This document shows, in pieces, positions 42,790 to 55,744 of a stretch of 64,000 nt of DNA. The position numbers and the translations under genes were made by a program. Source of the stretch: Celoporthe dispersa (lineage: Eukaryota; Ascomycota; Sordariomycetes; Diaporthales; Cryphonectriaceae); contig WAID01000007.1 in NCBI GenBank assembly GCA_016584495.1, positions 558,001-622,000 of the forward strand. The letters run 5' to 3'. The notes under the pieces were generated by a model, which saw only the letters and a program-made list of their open reading frames with translations, had not been told where the DNA came from and ran no database searches. Position 1 is the stretch's first letter; every line of letters begins with the position of its first letter.

Positions 42790-44195
42790 TTACAGCGAAG
42801 CGTTGCTGCAACCTGATCTGAGACTGATTCCTTCACAGACTGTGCCTTTGTTGTACCATGTGAGGTTGGTCGGGTCCAACACCTCCGAAGTCACCCAACG
42901 TGCTGTCTGTGTGTGAGTACTGTCGGTCTCGGGATCACCGAGAGGTCCCCTCACCCTGTCCTTTTTCAGCGCGCCGTCCAGATGTAGCTTTTTGAGTTCC
43001 TCGTCAGCTCCACTGACTGACTCATCGCAAGCTTTGCTCCTGTCCGTGTTGTCAGTCCGTCTGGGAAAGCTTGTCCTCCTGTCGGCCAACGCTTGAAATA
43101 TGACCAGCTGATCCTGGAGGTACTCATCCACCACGCCGGCTTGGAAGATCTCGCGGCCTAGAGCGTTTGTCACCGCCTTAGAGACCTCCATACAGAGTTT
43201 TTCCTGCGTCTTGCCCTTGCGCTTGCCACTATAGAGACAGTCTCGACCCCAGCGCAGTGTTTCTGATTTTGCCACCAGAAGCACGTAGATGCGAGACTCG
43301 TGCCTGCTGTCTTGTGGCTCCTTGAAGTTGAGCACTGCCTGGGGAAGGAGATTGCCCAAGTCTTCTCTCAAGATGTCCTCCAACGAGCCATGCAACTCCA
43401 CGGGTGTGATGATGGTGATGTCCACAGATTGCACCACCAGATCTCTGGGATCTCTGCTCATGTCGACGTCGTCCTTTAGCTTGAGAGCGGTGCCACGCGG
43501 AAGCGGGTGAATCCTGAACCATAGAGAACCCCTCGACTTGGGCCCCAAGCTCCAACCTCTGCCCTCGAGTGTCCTCTCGACCCGGATACCGAACCATGCC
43601 TCCAATGTGGGCAGAACCACCTGGTCCAGGTACTCGTAGCTCAGCGAGAAGGACACGTTTGTGCCTCCTGATATGGTCAGCTCGATCGGCTCTCCGCTTT
43701 CATTGCCTGCAAAGAGGAGAAAGGGAAAGACCGCCTGGAAGATGAGCAGCGCACTGGCAGCAGGCGATGCGGCATAGATCATGATGTTCCTGTCCAGCAG
43801 GTCGCCAGGACCGCGCTTGGGACAGAACTCTAAAGTCTTACTGCCGACCTCGAGCCCCTTCACGTCGGCGTCGGTGGCCTGCGCTAGCCACTCGATCGAA
43901 GTAACGTGCTGCGATTTAAGCCCTGGTAAAATGGGTCGTCGTGAGCTAATATCAGTGCGCGCGCTCTCCCGGTGGTGTTCCGCCGGTGTTGCAACTCACC
44001 TCCTCCCCGCGGGCCCGAGCGATTCCCTCTCACATTGGTTATTCTGATCGGCTTGGACGTCACTGAAGCGAGGGCGACAGCAATCCTGACGAGTTGACCA
44101 CCACCCTCGCCGGTCCGGCCGTCGAGCTCGATCATCTTGGGCGGCTTCATTGCTGGTGTGCTGCGATCTGAGTTCTCAAAGGCTTTGCGGGTCAT
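42790..44195 (-). CDS. rtcA: RNA 3'-terminal phosphate cyclase
   Basis: Converts an RNA 3'-phosphate to a 2',3'-cyclic phosphate using ATP through a covalent His-AMP. Exons 44000-44195 and 42790-43922 give 442 residues. The N-terminus has MIELDGRTGEGGGQLVRIAV and RGNRSGPRGGGLKSQH. The insert domain follows, then VDEYLQDQLVIFQALA, identical in pattern to animal and bacterial cyclases. The histidine of STHTQTARW occupies the catalytic position, so it is a true cyclase and not an Rcl1-type ribosome factor. Between DQL and HTQTA there is a charged insertion about 45 residues longer than in human RTCA. The start ATG at 44195 gives a short N-terminal extension before the conserved core. Probably nuclear. 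Confidence 0.92.
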
Positions 44196-47162
44196 AGATT
44201 GAAGGAAAGGCGGAGATAGACACTGAAGAAACAGGTCTGCGGCGGATCAGCTGGAAGGTGCAGCCTGATGTTGGGGACGTGAGCTGAGCCACAGAGAAGA
44301 GCCCGTCAGCCAAAAGTGTGAGTCATTCGGTGATGGTGAAATAATATTGAGCCATCACCTTTCCTGCAAATTACTAGCGAGAAGAACCAGAGTGCTATAG
44401 ATTTTGCTCAAGGCTAGTTTGAGAATGTGATACGGTCTTTTATTATCATTGTTGTGGTCTCGCATCTGAGTATCAGTTTTCCAGATGGATGTAGTCGTGT
44501 GTACCTGACGGGAGAATACGACAGCACGACTCTGCGCGAACCCGAGAAGCAGTCCTGTTGTGATGCGTTGGCACCGTCTTCTAAAAGCTCTTGACTTTAT
44601 TACTAACGCCGCAGGGCGGGCAATCCTACATTCCCGCCTATCAAGAAAGAGGCCCGGCTCTTAGTAGACAGCATCCCCTCCTATCGGAAGGAAGACTATA
44701 TCGGTGAAACCCCAAGCACTGGTCCTAAAAGGGACTTATTAGCATTGCTACAAAACTGACCGGTCCATCGGCACGTTAATTGAGAGCTTTGAATTCTTGA
44801 ATGTTCTCTGTTTACATGTGCTTGGACGCCGCTCATATCAAGAGGTATTGTGTCCGGCTTTGTATACACAGAAGTGAAGCTGTCACTCGCAAGGCTTGTG
44901 TGTACTTGTTGTTGCGCCGGCTAAAATAACCCAGTGTCAAGCCAAAAGATGAAACTGACAACAGTGTTTTTGCGACAGATGGCTGCTCAGGATTTCTCCC
45001 CTGTCCTCTTGCAGAGTCTATCGATATCGCCAACCCTGGCAGCCCGTATTTATGCCAAGTTCCACATCGTTGACTTGTGGTGGAGAGGGCTGTTGTTTCA
45101 GCACGTTTACCTTGGCTGCTATTATTGCATCACTTAGATTGCTGTCAAACAAATAAGCCTTAAAATATACTTCCAAATGACGAGGAGCTTATTTTCCGTT
45201 ATCTCGTGCCTTGTTGGTTTTATATCGGAGGCCTCTGAACTCACTCTAAGGTTTCACAAGCGAGCATCGACTGAAAACTCTGAGCTCCTGTCTCGCCAGG
45301 ATACAAGCCTTGTGTTAAAATATTTGCATTACCCATGAGACCCATACCCTTCTTCTGCCATGCATCAGCTCCCTGTCAACTTCCAACTTCTGTCGGAAGA
45401 TCCCACCAATGCCACTCGATGAAGATCCTGTAATGATTGACAGTCTCCACAGAAACTCAGATGGAACAAAAGCTGCTACACCTGGCCCATGATTCTGTTT
45501 AATATTCACATGCTAACTTTCAAAGACGGTTTATCACTCCATTAGGGGTGGGGGTGGTATGTTGATATCATTCTAAGCAATGGTGTATCAAGTAGAACAT
45601 ATATTCATACTGAAGAACCTCATCTAACACGATTTCCTTTTAGAACAAGGGACTGCAAAAAGAAATCTCTCCTTCGAGATCTGTCATTAGCTTTACAGCT
45701 ATCTTCTGAAATAGACGATGGCAACATGGCTGCTCCCCGCTAGTACCGTTCCTACAAATCCAAGACAGATTGCGCTGGCGTTCCAGAAAGAACGTTTCGT
45801 TGGGCAGCACGTCGTTGTGAGTCAGTAATGAAGGACCTGTCCGCCGTCGGTGAAGAATAGCGCCTCTCAAAGCAGTAAATTCAGCCCACGATCATGTCGA
45901 TCAGCAAGAGCGGACTCCTGCCTCCTTACTCCCGCACGTGGCTTGGACAGGAAAGGAGGTGGCGACGGCGCCCGCAGGTGCTACTATTTATTCTCATTCC
46001 TGTCTTCACCGGGGGGCCGCCAAGGGGCCAGATCTGCCACCCTCCGCCCTCCTTTCATTGAAGAGAAAAACGGCGAAGATCGCACGCGCACATCGCGACT
46101 TTGGCATGGGCTACGGTCATCAGGGAACGCGCATAAGCTTGACGATCTCCCGCGCGGGCGACACGAGGTCGGTACGCTTTAGGGCTGAGCCCAGGACGAC
46201 ACCCCGTCGATCACTGTCTCCGCGACGTCTTGACGGGGCTGTTCGAGGATGATGAGATGACACGATTCATTATTTTTTTGACGGGAGGCATCGGACGAGG
46301 TGTGCATGGGCGGGAAAACAGCACTGCGCGAGCGGATCAAGGCCTGGGCTGGAGCGAGCGAGCCTTCAGTCCTAGGCTCTCTACCTGCGCGTCGGACTGG
46401 TGGGAGCCAGACACAGGACGAGACTGTGTTCTTTCTTGTTACCGTACTACTACCATCGCCGCCCTCGACCTCGTTGACCACGCCAATGGCCCTTCTTGGA
46501 CTGCATCATCTCATGAAGAGAGTAGTAGAACTTTTGCCTCGAGGCTGAGAAATTTCCTCCGTGCGATCACGTGGTCCTCGTTCTATATTACCACCCAAGT
46601 AACATCACGCTCGGCGTCTCGGCCCAAAGGAATAGGGACAAAAGTTCACCTCGACGGCGCAAGAGACGAAAATAGCGGCAGCGGCCACAAAAGCGCCCGC
46701 TCCTGACACATGCTAGGTAGTGGCGACAAGATGGAAGCTAAAGCTGGCTGCATGTACTATGTATCTGCCGTCCTACGTGTCGTCAAACACCGCCCCCTCC
46801 CCTTCCTTCTCCTCCATTGGGAGGAGCCCTTGGTCTACTCGTAAGCCGAGTCAATTGAGAGATTTAATGGGATGTTAGGTCGTTCCTCGAGTGCAAAATT
46901 TGTGGAGCGGCAAAGGCTAAAAGGACATCCATGTCCGTGCGAGTGAGGCCACCTTTGTTGTTGTGTGACCCGCGGCGGAGGGGTCATCACACAGAGGCTC
47001 GTTGACTGTGACGACCTCGTGCCGAATGGCGGTGTGCTGAGACTTTTCGTGTGGCCCACATTCGGCTGGTGGGATGTGTGGTGCGTTGTGGGAGGGGGAA
47101 TATGGGCTAGCACAAACCTCGGGGTCCCCTCTCTTCCTCCACCTTGACCTCTTCCTCCGTTC

Positions 47163-47184
47163 CTCTCTCTCTCTCTCTCTCTCT
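47163..47184. repeat. (CT)n microsatellite
   Basis: Eleven CT units in the gene desert. Confidence 0.9.
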
Positions 47185-47612
47185 TTTCCCTCGGTGTCTC
47201 TGTCTGTCTCTCTATGTATATGTGTCTATTGTCTGTGCTTTGAAAAAAGTGACGACGTAGGCATTGCGTAATGCTTGTGTACCGCTTGAGCCAAAGCGCC
47301 GTCGGGGTGGGAAGATAGCCCCTAGGAGGCTGGACAGGGGTTGTATCTCACACCCTCCCTCCCACAATCGGCGGTACCGGCAGGGGTGAGAGAGAGAGGG
47401 GGGGGGTGGAATAGTTAGTTGTAACCCTGTGCTGTATATGAGACTCGACAGCCCTGGGCTCCAATCACAGCAGTGACGCTGCCTGCCTCTCCATACAACC
47501 CAGCTCATCTCGTGAGAGGGAGGGAGGGGGAGTGTCGCCCGCCTCGAGACCGCGGAGAGGACCCGGGACAAAAAAGACATTAAACCGTTTTGGTTGAGAG
47601 CGCGTGGATATG

Positions 47613-47635
47613 AAAAAAAAAAAAAAAAAAAAAAA
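47613..47635. repeat. A23 homopolymer
   Basis: Twenty-three consecutive A, the longest homopolymer noticed in the window. Confidence 0.9.
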
Positions 47636-48343
47636 CACAATCACTGCGCATGGATCGAGAAGGGTTGCGCGCGGACGTGTAAGTGGCTTGACCGAGTTGA
47701 ACACACAGAATTCCGCCCTTGGCGAAGGAGAGGAAGAAGAGGGTGTGTGTCGCCCCAGAGGGCTTGTGTGTGTACCATGGTATGGGTTGGAATTTGGGGG
47801 GGGGGGCGAGAAGGGAAAGGGGCGGGGCGTGCCATGGGTAATCGCGCAGGATGGCAATCTGGTGGGAGAAGTCGATGCCACGACAAAGAATGGCATCCTC
47901 ATGCTATGTATCACCCTGGCATAGCGGCATGGGCCAACCGATTCGTTTCAACAAGGCTGGCAGCCAGAGAAACCGGACCCTGATCTTGGCGCAGGTCTGT
48001 TTCCGAACTGGTCGCTCGATTTCGTTGCCGGGTCGGATATTCTTGGGTCGCGCGAGCTCTTCACATAAGAATGGGAAGTTATGCAATTTCAATTGCAAAT
48101 GAGACAAGGGTTTGAAACCAAAAAAGTCGCGGTAGAACTGATCGTGATAGGAATGAAAAATAACCGATGGCTCATCTCAACCAATTTCGTCTCCGCAGCG
48201 GGCTGTACGGCACATTTCTGGTGGGGAGGGGTGGGTGGGTGGTGGTTGCTGGGTCCTGGGTCCCCGGGCTGCTACAATAATCGTGAGGGTGCTGTCTTGT
48301 ACCAGTACGGCAGGACTTGACAGGGGAGGTCTGCATTGAGAAG

Positions 48344-48427
48344 TTTTTTTTTTTTTTGCGTGAGGGGCGGGGAAAGAACGAGGGACAGGGGTGAGGAGAG
48401 AGGGAAGGAAAAAAAAAAAAAAAAAAA
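48344..48427. repeat. Paired T14 and A19 tracts around a purine-rich spacer
   Basis: T14 at 48344-48357 and A19 at 48409-48427 flank 51 bases of G/A-rich sequence. The two ends could pair to form a long A-T stem. Confidence 0.7.
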
Positions 48428-51210
48428 GAGGGTCCACAGGGACCGGAAAGGAATGGATCCTACAGCAGCCATCTACGTCACCGTACAGTGAGGGTTAATT
48501 CAACGACATCGTAGGTGCTCCATACACACCCACCGCAGACATATGGACCGTCACCCTGAGCTCTGCGCTGGCATGTTCCGGTCTGTTTCCTGGCTCCCGC
48601 AAAAGGCCAGCACATATTTGATCCAGCACCACTTACTACGTAGTTCTCGCGCCCTCACAGGGTCCAGGCTCCTCTCGACACCGATTCTGGACAGACACCA
48701 GGCACCGGAGCTCCCACGTAGGGCGACGGGGGGACTCGAGGTGAGAATCTTGTGCAACATACCAAGTTTATCTTCCCACCTCGTCCTACAGCACCATGTA
48801 CGTATCACAGTGCTGCCCAACCTAACCCGCTAGGGCTGTGGATGTGGTGTGAGCCTTGTGGCCCCCCGCCCCCCCCCCCTTTGAGGAAATGTATCTCTTG
48901 GACTGCCTATCAGGAGGACCCTGAAGATCTGTAGCTCATGACAGGTGGCGCCCCGTGTCGGTCCTTGCCAAACACCGCAATGATTTGCTGGCTAGGCGCA
49001 ATTGGATCTAGTAAGCTTAGTTGGCCTGCGTTGGGCCCTCGAGGGCCCTGCAGCTGCTCCCCCCGAGAGAAGAGAGAAAGAGAGAGCGCATAGCAATCGG
49101 TTAAGCAGGGCTTGCATGAGAGAAGGTCGGGGAAGACAGGGTACCCCTCTCGCTGTCAGCTGCTAGGTCTACAGCCCGGCGTGGCTCTCGAAGAAACCGG
49201 ATAAGCCCTGCAGCCAATAGGAACCTCGAGATAAACCCAGCCCTGACCATTCCCCACCGGCAGCCCTTGTCCTGCTCGAGGCCATGAGGAGAAAGAGATG
49301 AGAGCGTGAAGGTCGGGGTCTGTTCTGCATAACAACAGTAGAGAGATGATGGGTACTTGCATTTTTAATCTTGCTCAACCTCTCGGGCGAGGCCTGAAGG
49401 ATGGTGAGTACCGAGCCGTCGACAAGAGGACCTGGCGCCAGGCTGTCTGTTCAATCTAGCGCATTCTGCGGCTGCGACTCCTCCTTCATCCCGCCTGGTG
49501 TGGCCCACCTCCACTCTGTACCCACAAGAGTTCCTGGCCCATCTACGTCATCTGGTCCTCCCTGTCCCCTACCCGCTAACGTCATCGCGGCCTAGGAGGG
49601 GGGCACCTCCCAGCCTTGCTGGCCAATCGCGTAGGCCATAGTACCCGTCCTCCAACGTCACCCAGATTTTGCCCATCAGTGTGAGGTATTCTCTGCCATA
49701 CTCGCAAGCCCTCGACGGCCCCAGTTCTGTCTCTCTCGCTCTCCCTCGTTCGTAGCAGCTCCGTTAAAACTTGCCGCTCTGTCTGCGCGGTCCGGGCTTG
49801 TACATGCCTGGTCGTCTCCTCTGCTCGAGTGCACTACACCACGCATGCTCTCTGCTGTATACTAGAGTCGGCGGCTCTGCGCCATCGGAGCATTCTCTCC
49901 CGAACCAAGATACCAAGACGTGCAGTTGTGCTCCGCCGCGCCGGGATCTCAAGCCTGCTGAGTCGTGCGTGGCGTGGACAGGAAGCGTTGTCTGCCCAGC
50001 TATCGCGCCTCTTTCCCGGATCTCACGCCCCAGCTGCGTCACGCCTGCTGCTTGCCCCCCGCCCCCCGTAGATCCACCCCGTAGCCCTGTGACTGAGTAA
50101 TTCGAGGCGATACAGCATCGTTTCGCCAGCTGCGGAGAGGGGTGGCGGAGGGTTTGCAGGACGGGAACAGCGTCGCCGGGGAGGCAAGGCTCTTGACCAG
50201 AAAAGCGATCCGGCCAACCACGACGCACCTTTCACACAATTAGTTCAGCGACATAACATAACAAGCTTCACTAATGCCAAGGGGGGCATTCAGGTGTTCT
50301 CGTTGCAAGTCCAATCGTTGTGTTCTTCGCCATCGCCCTCGCCCCACTACCACATCACCCTCCACCCTTCCTCGCCTCCTCCCAATCACACCCTCTCTCT
50401 CTCTCTCTTTCTCCTCTCAGCTCCTCTCAGAGGGCAGCCAGGTCATACTGTATGTACCGCGTGCTCTTTTGCCCCCCCGCCCCCGGGCCTCTTGCCCTCA
50501 AGGACCGCCACACGATGGTCCTATTTCCATTGGTTGTCTATCTTTCCAGCTCGGAAGCCCCACACGACTTCTTTGCGTGTGTGTGGTTGCTGCAGCCTGC
50601 AGGCCGTGAAGGTTTGGCCATCCCACATCAGGAAGCCGATCGACAACACATCCTCGAGGTGCCGTCCAGTGCTTGTAAGCTTCCGCTCTGGTGGCGACGA
50701 TAAGCACCAGTCCTGCTTCCCCGCGCGCGGACTCCACCGTCTCGGTCAAGCGTGTTTCAAAGTACGCATGGGGGGGGCAGCACAGCCCAAGAGGGGGTGG
50801 AGACAGACCGCCCTCTCTCTCGCCTGCATTTCCGCGGTGAATGGAGAGCGAGACGACCTCGTTGGATGGCACGCGGTACCCCCTCCTGCCCAGGGTCGGG
50901 CGTTGTGTCGCCTAAACCCCCGCAGCGTGACGACGAGTAAGAGCTGCGGGATGCTCGCCTGGCGAGGCGGCCTTGCCATGTACGCGCAAGCCATGCGCCC
51001 TCCTCCTCCATCCTTTCCCGCTGTCCGCGCCGGCGGCGCCGGTGCCCGGCCTCCCGAACGTAACACAACGCCGTGCTCGAAAGGGGCCCCTGCTTGCAGG
51101 CTCACGCGCTGGTACTTGGATGCCCGGCGAAACGGGTCTTTTCTCTGCGACGGGCAGCTGGCACAATCCGGGGCATGATCTTCAGCCCTTGGGCTCGGAC
51201 AGGAGCATCC

Positions 51211-51264
51211 GAGAGAGAGTGTGTGCGTGTGCGCGCGAGGGAGAGAGAGAGGGAGAGAGGGAGA
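51211..51264. repeat. Compound GA / GT / GC dinucleotide tract
   Basis: GA units, then GT and GC alternation, then GA again over about 50 bases. The alternating purine-pyrimidine middle could adopt Z-like structure. Confidence 0.8.
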
Positions 51265-53437
51265 ACTGGAGGCCCTCGTGCTCCGTACCAGTGAAGCCGC
51301 ATGTGCCGTTGCAGTGCATGGGTCACACTACGCTTCACAGCGCGGCGAGCGAATCGGCTCAATATCCTCAAAATTGTCTTGTCGCCTTCAACTCAACGGA
51401 GAAGAAGATCATCAGAAGGCACCGGACCCTGCCCTTGGGCTTTTTTCTGTTTTGGGAGGCCGCAGTGCACTTATTTCCCTGCCGTGCTCTCTCTCTCCCC
51501 CTTTCTCTTTCTCTTCCTCTCGCCTTCCGCTCGACCGCTAGACCGGGCTGATACTTTTCTCTCCCTCTCTATCTTTTTTTCTTTTTGGTACCTGATCGTC
51601 GCTGCCCTTAGTAAGACCTTAGATGCCTGCCTCGTCCCTTCCTAGGCGTGCTGAGCCGCCTAGTGTTACCTTGGTGCAACGACTCGCTTAGTCATGGTCA
51701 TTGCCTCACTCTCTGGGCTCGATCCCATTGGGTAATGATTTCCATATCTCACTCACCCCCCCACTCCAACGCTAATACCGTAGCGGTATAGCATCCATCT
51801 CAGATTTCAAGCCTGGGATTTTGGCATATGCGACCTAAGCAGATCCCATCCACGACTTTCCTAGTTCGCGGGACTCGCCTCGTCCTTTCTCACCAGCGGT
51901 GGTGGGGTCGGTGAACAGTCAAGAGGCCCTCTCTCCTGTAGCTGATCGACAAGCTCCAACCAACACACCCTCTTCTCCCTCCTCCCGCCTCGGCCGCCTT
52001 GCGTAGAACCTGCTGCTCGGGTCCACAACGTCTACGGCTGGCACGCTGGAGGGCATCGCCCCCGGCAGGAAAGCACGGTGACCTCACCTCGCCTGCTGCG
52101 CAGCACCGCGTGACCAGGATTTCCACCGGATATCGTGGCGAAGATGTTGAGGCGAGGCAGCCGGGACTCTCCAGACAGTCAACTCCTCGTGCATGATCGA
52201 GAGAGGTGGTGGTGAGGGGGAGGAGGACGAGGAGAGAGGGGATTTGGTCCATCAGGCCACGGCGGACGAATGAGGAGCGAGCCCGGCTCCTGAAGGGGGA
52301 GGGTCGATGGCGTGCTGGAAGAGCAGCCCCCTTCCCCCCCAAACCCTTGTTCACTTTTTTATTATTATAATTATTTTTTTGCTTTCTCTCTCTTTCCCTT
52401 TTGTACTCGGTCAAGCAGGTCGTCCGATTATCACGGGGATGAGTCCCACCTCGATAGAGGGACAGGACCGGATTGACTACGGGTCGGGCCCGATCGTCGG
52501 ACCGGCTGTTTCAAGTCCTTCGAGGGGTGATTGTCAACTGCTCGAAGCGGACCGCCGCCGCTGACCCCCCTCCCCCCCACCAGGAAGAGCCAAAGATTTT
52601 TGAATTGTGGTGTGGTACGCTGATGACATACTATAGGACTATAGTGATTCAAATAAGCTTTTTCTTCTTCTTCTTTCTTTCTCCCTTCTCCCCCTCCCGT
52701 GGCCGCGCTGATCACAATACCCGACGACATGGAGGGATAGAGCAAGCTCTCCTGCCCAACCACATCACCCGGCCCTCTTTTTTTTTCTTCCTTCTCCTTC
52801 TTTCCCAGGAGGCTGGACGGGATGAACACGCATAACATTGGTCGCCGATCAGAGGAGAGAGGAGGGGGAGGGGAGAGATGATCAGCGGTCTTGCAGTGGT
52901 CAACTGACCTTTTGGTTGATTTGCCCGCGCGTCGAGACAAGAGCGACCACGTGCCAAACCCTCTTCAACCCCAGATCTCCTGTTTGAGGGAACTGGCGGT
53001 GACGATCCGCTCCCCGCCGATTGGGGTTGAGCTGTAGGTGAGATTTGATTGATTGTACCCGCGCCGCTGGTTGGAGATTGGCTTTTGGGCTATGCGACAG
53101 TAGTGGTGTCGATGAGCGGGAGAGCCCGAGCAGCAGGTCGTGCGAGGACAGGTGGGTGAGGGATGGGCGAGGGAGTCAAGTGCCTTGGCGCGTGTGCGGA
53201 TTCAAGGTCACCCGAGGCATGAAGGGACAAGCCGCAGCAGAAACGTTCATGAGGGCTTCGCATAGACGCGTTGAGATTCTTTTCTCTCTTTGGAAGCTCT
53301 TTCTCAACCTGATCTTACATGTGTCGCGCAGCTCTTGTCGCACAATTATGAACGAGTGGCGGAGACCCATGTCCCCCTTCATCACCGCTTCTTTTCCCTG
53401 ATCCCTTGGAAAACCCAATCCGCCCCCTCCCCTTCCA

Positions 53438-53445
53438 TATAAATA
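53438..53445 (+). promoter_or_regulatory. TATA-like box after a C-rich patch
   Basis: TATAAATA preceded by a C/T-rich stretch at 53420-53436, as in fungal promoters, but no coding sequence follows before flbC, which lies on the other strand. It might drive a noncoding transcript. Confidence 0.3.
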
Positions 53446-53813
53446 CAGCGACCTCTAATAATCATACCCAACCGTAGTGACCATTCCCTCCTCCCCGCCA
53501 TGTAAAAAAGCGACCGTGTAGTTATAGTAATTAGCGAGTGTGCAGAGTGTGCCGGGGCCTGGTATCCTTGAAACGAAAGACATTAATCCTCTGGTGGAGG
53601 ACACGAGCAGTTGAACACCGTGCTCGGAAAGCCGAAAGCACCCCCCCAGCCACCTGTTCGAACCAGTGGAAACCCAAGACCTGAACCATTGCCGAACCGT
53701 AACGCCATCCGCCCTGGTCCTTTTGGTATCGTCTCACCCGTGAGTGAGAAAATGATCCCGAGCGACCGGCACCGTCAACAAATAATTTCAAAATCCCACA
53801 AAGACATGGAGGT

Positions 53814-53859
53814 AAAAAAAAAAAAAAAATCGTAAATCGAGGGCAAAAAAAAAAAAAAA
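53814..53859. repeat. Two A-runs (A16, A15) separated by 15 bases
   Basis: Direct repeat of poly-A blocks at 53814-53829 and 53845-53859. Confidence 0.9.
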
Positions 53860-54371
53860 TTGCCGTGCCACTCGGGGCGGATGAGAGCGATCGTTGAGAA
53901 TGCCAAAGGTGACAGTCGGCGGCGTCGGCGAGTAGAGATCCACCTTCATGTCGTCATAAACCAACGCGCCCGCAACGTTCTCATCCGGGACAAGTCGACA
54001 AAGCAACCGGGTATCATCTCGCGGTTCCCACTCTTACGACCCCAAAGTGAAAACTTTTGCCATCCCTCTGTACGATTCCGGCCTGGAAATGCACAACGCG
54101 ACCCAGCCTTTAATCCCCTGCCAATACTCCTTTGTCTCGGCTATGCTGGTGATCATAACCCGACTGGTGAATGAAGTGAAGGATATATAGAAGCCGTGTG
54201 GCAGCGAATGGTGAGAAAGTGAAAACGCTATCCTCGAGACATGGAAAGGAGGTAGGAAACGCAAGTAGAAGAGGCGAAACCGTCGCTTGACCGGGGCGGC
54301 GCGCTTGCTCGCCCGCGCGTATTGTACAATCGAATCTAGGGGCTCGGCCTTTTTTTTTCTTTCTTTCTTTC

Positions 54372-55675
54372 TTAGTCGGATTGGTTTTGGTCCTCGCTGC
54401 CTGCATCTGATTGGGCTTCGCCCTTGTGCACCTTTCGGTGCCGTCGGAGGTTCGAGACCACGGAGAAGTTGCGACCGCAGTTGGGATGTTCACACTTGAA
54501 TGCTACACCAAAGACTCCTGTTAACCAATGGGCCCAATGTGTGAAGTGAAAGGCGCGAGGATGTGGTGGGGGGACTTACGCTTCTCTCCGGTGTGGCTGT
54601 ACATGTGAGTCTGCAAGGAACTGGGTCGGGTGAAGCGCTTGTCGCAAACCTTGCACTTGTGCTTCTTCTGGGTGCTGCTCGAGACCTTGGAGCTGAACTG
54701 GCCCATCATGGACTGCGGCGCGGGAGGCTGAGTTGCCATCAGACCTTGAGGGCGAGGAAGAGTCCTGGACTCGATATCAGATCCTGCCGTCGAGTAGTCG
54801 CTGACGCTCCCGTCGATGGAGCCGCCGTAGTAGGGGCTGAACCCAGTGGAGGAGACGCTCGAGGAGGCAGAGTGGGTCGAGGGAAACCCGTAGGAGTCAC
54901 CGGAGCCCCTCCCCCTGTTGTTGTAGACACCTGCGCGGGGGGTCTCTTGGCTGCTGGTGTCGAACCTCATCTGCACCATCTGCTGGGCCACCTCGAGCGG
55001 CTCCTGGTAGCCCCGCGGGTCCCTGGCGTGACGGAAGTTTACAGGCTGGGCTCGGGGCACGCGCGGCAGGGTCATGTCGGCCGGGTCGTACGAGGCGGTG
55101 GAGGAGATAGAGGACTGGGAATACCTTCTGGTGTCTGCGTCGGGCGAGATGCCGAAGGGGTGTCGCACGGCCGAGGACGTGTATCCCATGCCGTGCTCGT
55201 AGCTGGTTGGCGACGTAGCATACGTGGCGTGGACCGGAGAGCCCGCGGTCGCGTGGTAGGCAGGATCGGAGTACGAGGATGCGGCGGTCTGGTGAGGCAT
55301 CCGGTTGATACTCATGAGATCTTGGGGGAGAGAAAGTAAGTCGGGGCGGCCTGGGAGAGGGCGGTCCACCATACTGAGAGGGCTACCTGCTGCGGCCGAG
55401 GTGACAGGCCCGCCGGAGCTATATTGTGCCATTGGGGCACTGACGGGCGGCCGGGACGAAGGCTGCTGCGAGTGGCGGTCCATAGCCATGGGATTGGGAG
55501 GCATCCCGCTCTGTGTGACGGGCGAGCCCGCGTACAAGGCGGCAGTTGGTGGTGCCGTCGAAGCCCAAGGGTTCTGGAAGTGCGGGTGCGAGGTTGGATA
55601 CGACGAAGACATGCTGTCTACTGGTGGGAATGATCCGTATCGCTGTTGTTGGTTTGGGTCTATTGTCATTGTCAT
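54372..55675 (-). CDS. flbC: C2H2 zinc-finger transcription factor, FlbC type
   Basis: Nuclear regulator; in Aspergillus FlbC acts upstream of brlA to promote conidiation and delayed growth arrest. Two exons, 54580-55675 and 54372-54502, give 408 residues. The first 300 or so residues are a disordered Ser/Pro/Gln/Tyr-rich region, beginning MTMTIDPNQQQRYGSFPPVD. Two tandem C2H2 fingers close the protein: CKVCDKRFTRPSSLQTHMYSH (C-x2-C-x12-H-x3-H) and, across the intron, CEHPNCGRNFSVVSNLRRHRK plus the final VH (C-x4-C-x12-H-x3-H). The linker is TGEKPFK. This finger pair with KKHKCKVCDKRF and SNLRRHRKVHKGE is characteristic of the FlbC family. The intron splits the linker. It stands alone in about 20 kb of noncoding DNA, and a TG tract lies 70 nt before the ATG. 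Confidence 0.88.
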
Positions 55676-55744
55676 GTTGCAGGTGTGTTATGGGGGGTGG
55701 GAAGTAGTGAGAGTAAAAGTTGATCCTGTGGGGGGTTTTGTGTT

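Larger units (their letters stand above)
44196..49640. other. Gene desert, first half
   Basis: No gene recognised over about 5.4 kb. The left part (44.2-45.9 kb) is AT-rich with a few tens of unremarkable short frames. From 45.9 kb it becomes GC-rich with purine/pyrimidine tracts: (CT)n at 47163-47184, A23 at 47613-47635, T14 at 48344-48357, A19 at 48409-48427 and C11 at 48869-48879. Composition suggests UTR or regulatory DNA rather than exons. Confidence 0.55.
49641..54371. other. Gene desert, second half, on the 3' side of flbC
   Basis: About 4.7 kb without a supported gene. GC-rich with C/T tracts near 50395-50420 and 51480-51530, a GA/GT tract at 51211-51264, and twin A16/A15 runs at 53814-53859. 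A TATAAATA motif lies at 53438-53445. Long open frames here (for example about 290 codons near 50294-51178) have no ATG-initiated, family-like content. Confidence 0.55.

Noticed and set aside
42790..43100. Idea that the cyclase lost its catalytic histidine because of Tyr in DEYLQDQL
   Set aside because: That Tyr is normal in human and E. coli cyclases; the catalytic His lies further on in HTQTA and is present.
50294..51178. About 290-codon open frame in the gene desert
   Set aside because: It begins with GTG rather than ATG, is low-complexity in its first third and shows no domain; stop codons are rare here because the DNA is GC-rich.
51640..51740. Possible tRNA because of a B-box-like GGGCTCGATCCC
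   Set aside because: No 5-bp T-stem, no A box at the right distance and no acceptor-stem pairing.
53640..53670. GTTCGAACC resembling a tRNA T-loop
   Set aside because: No cloverleaf could be built around it.
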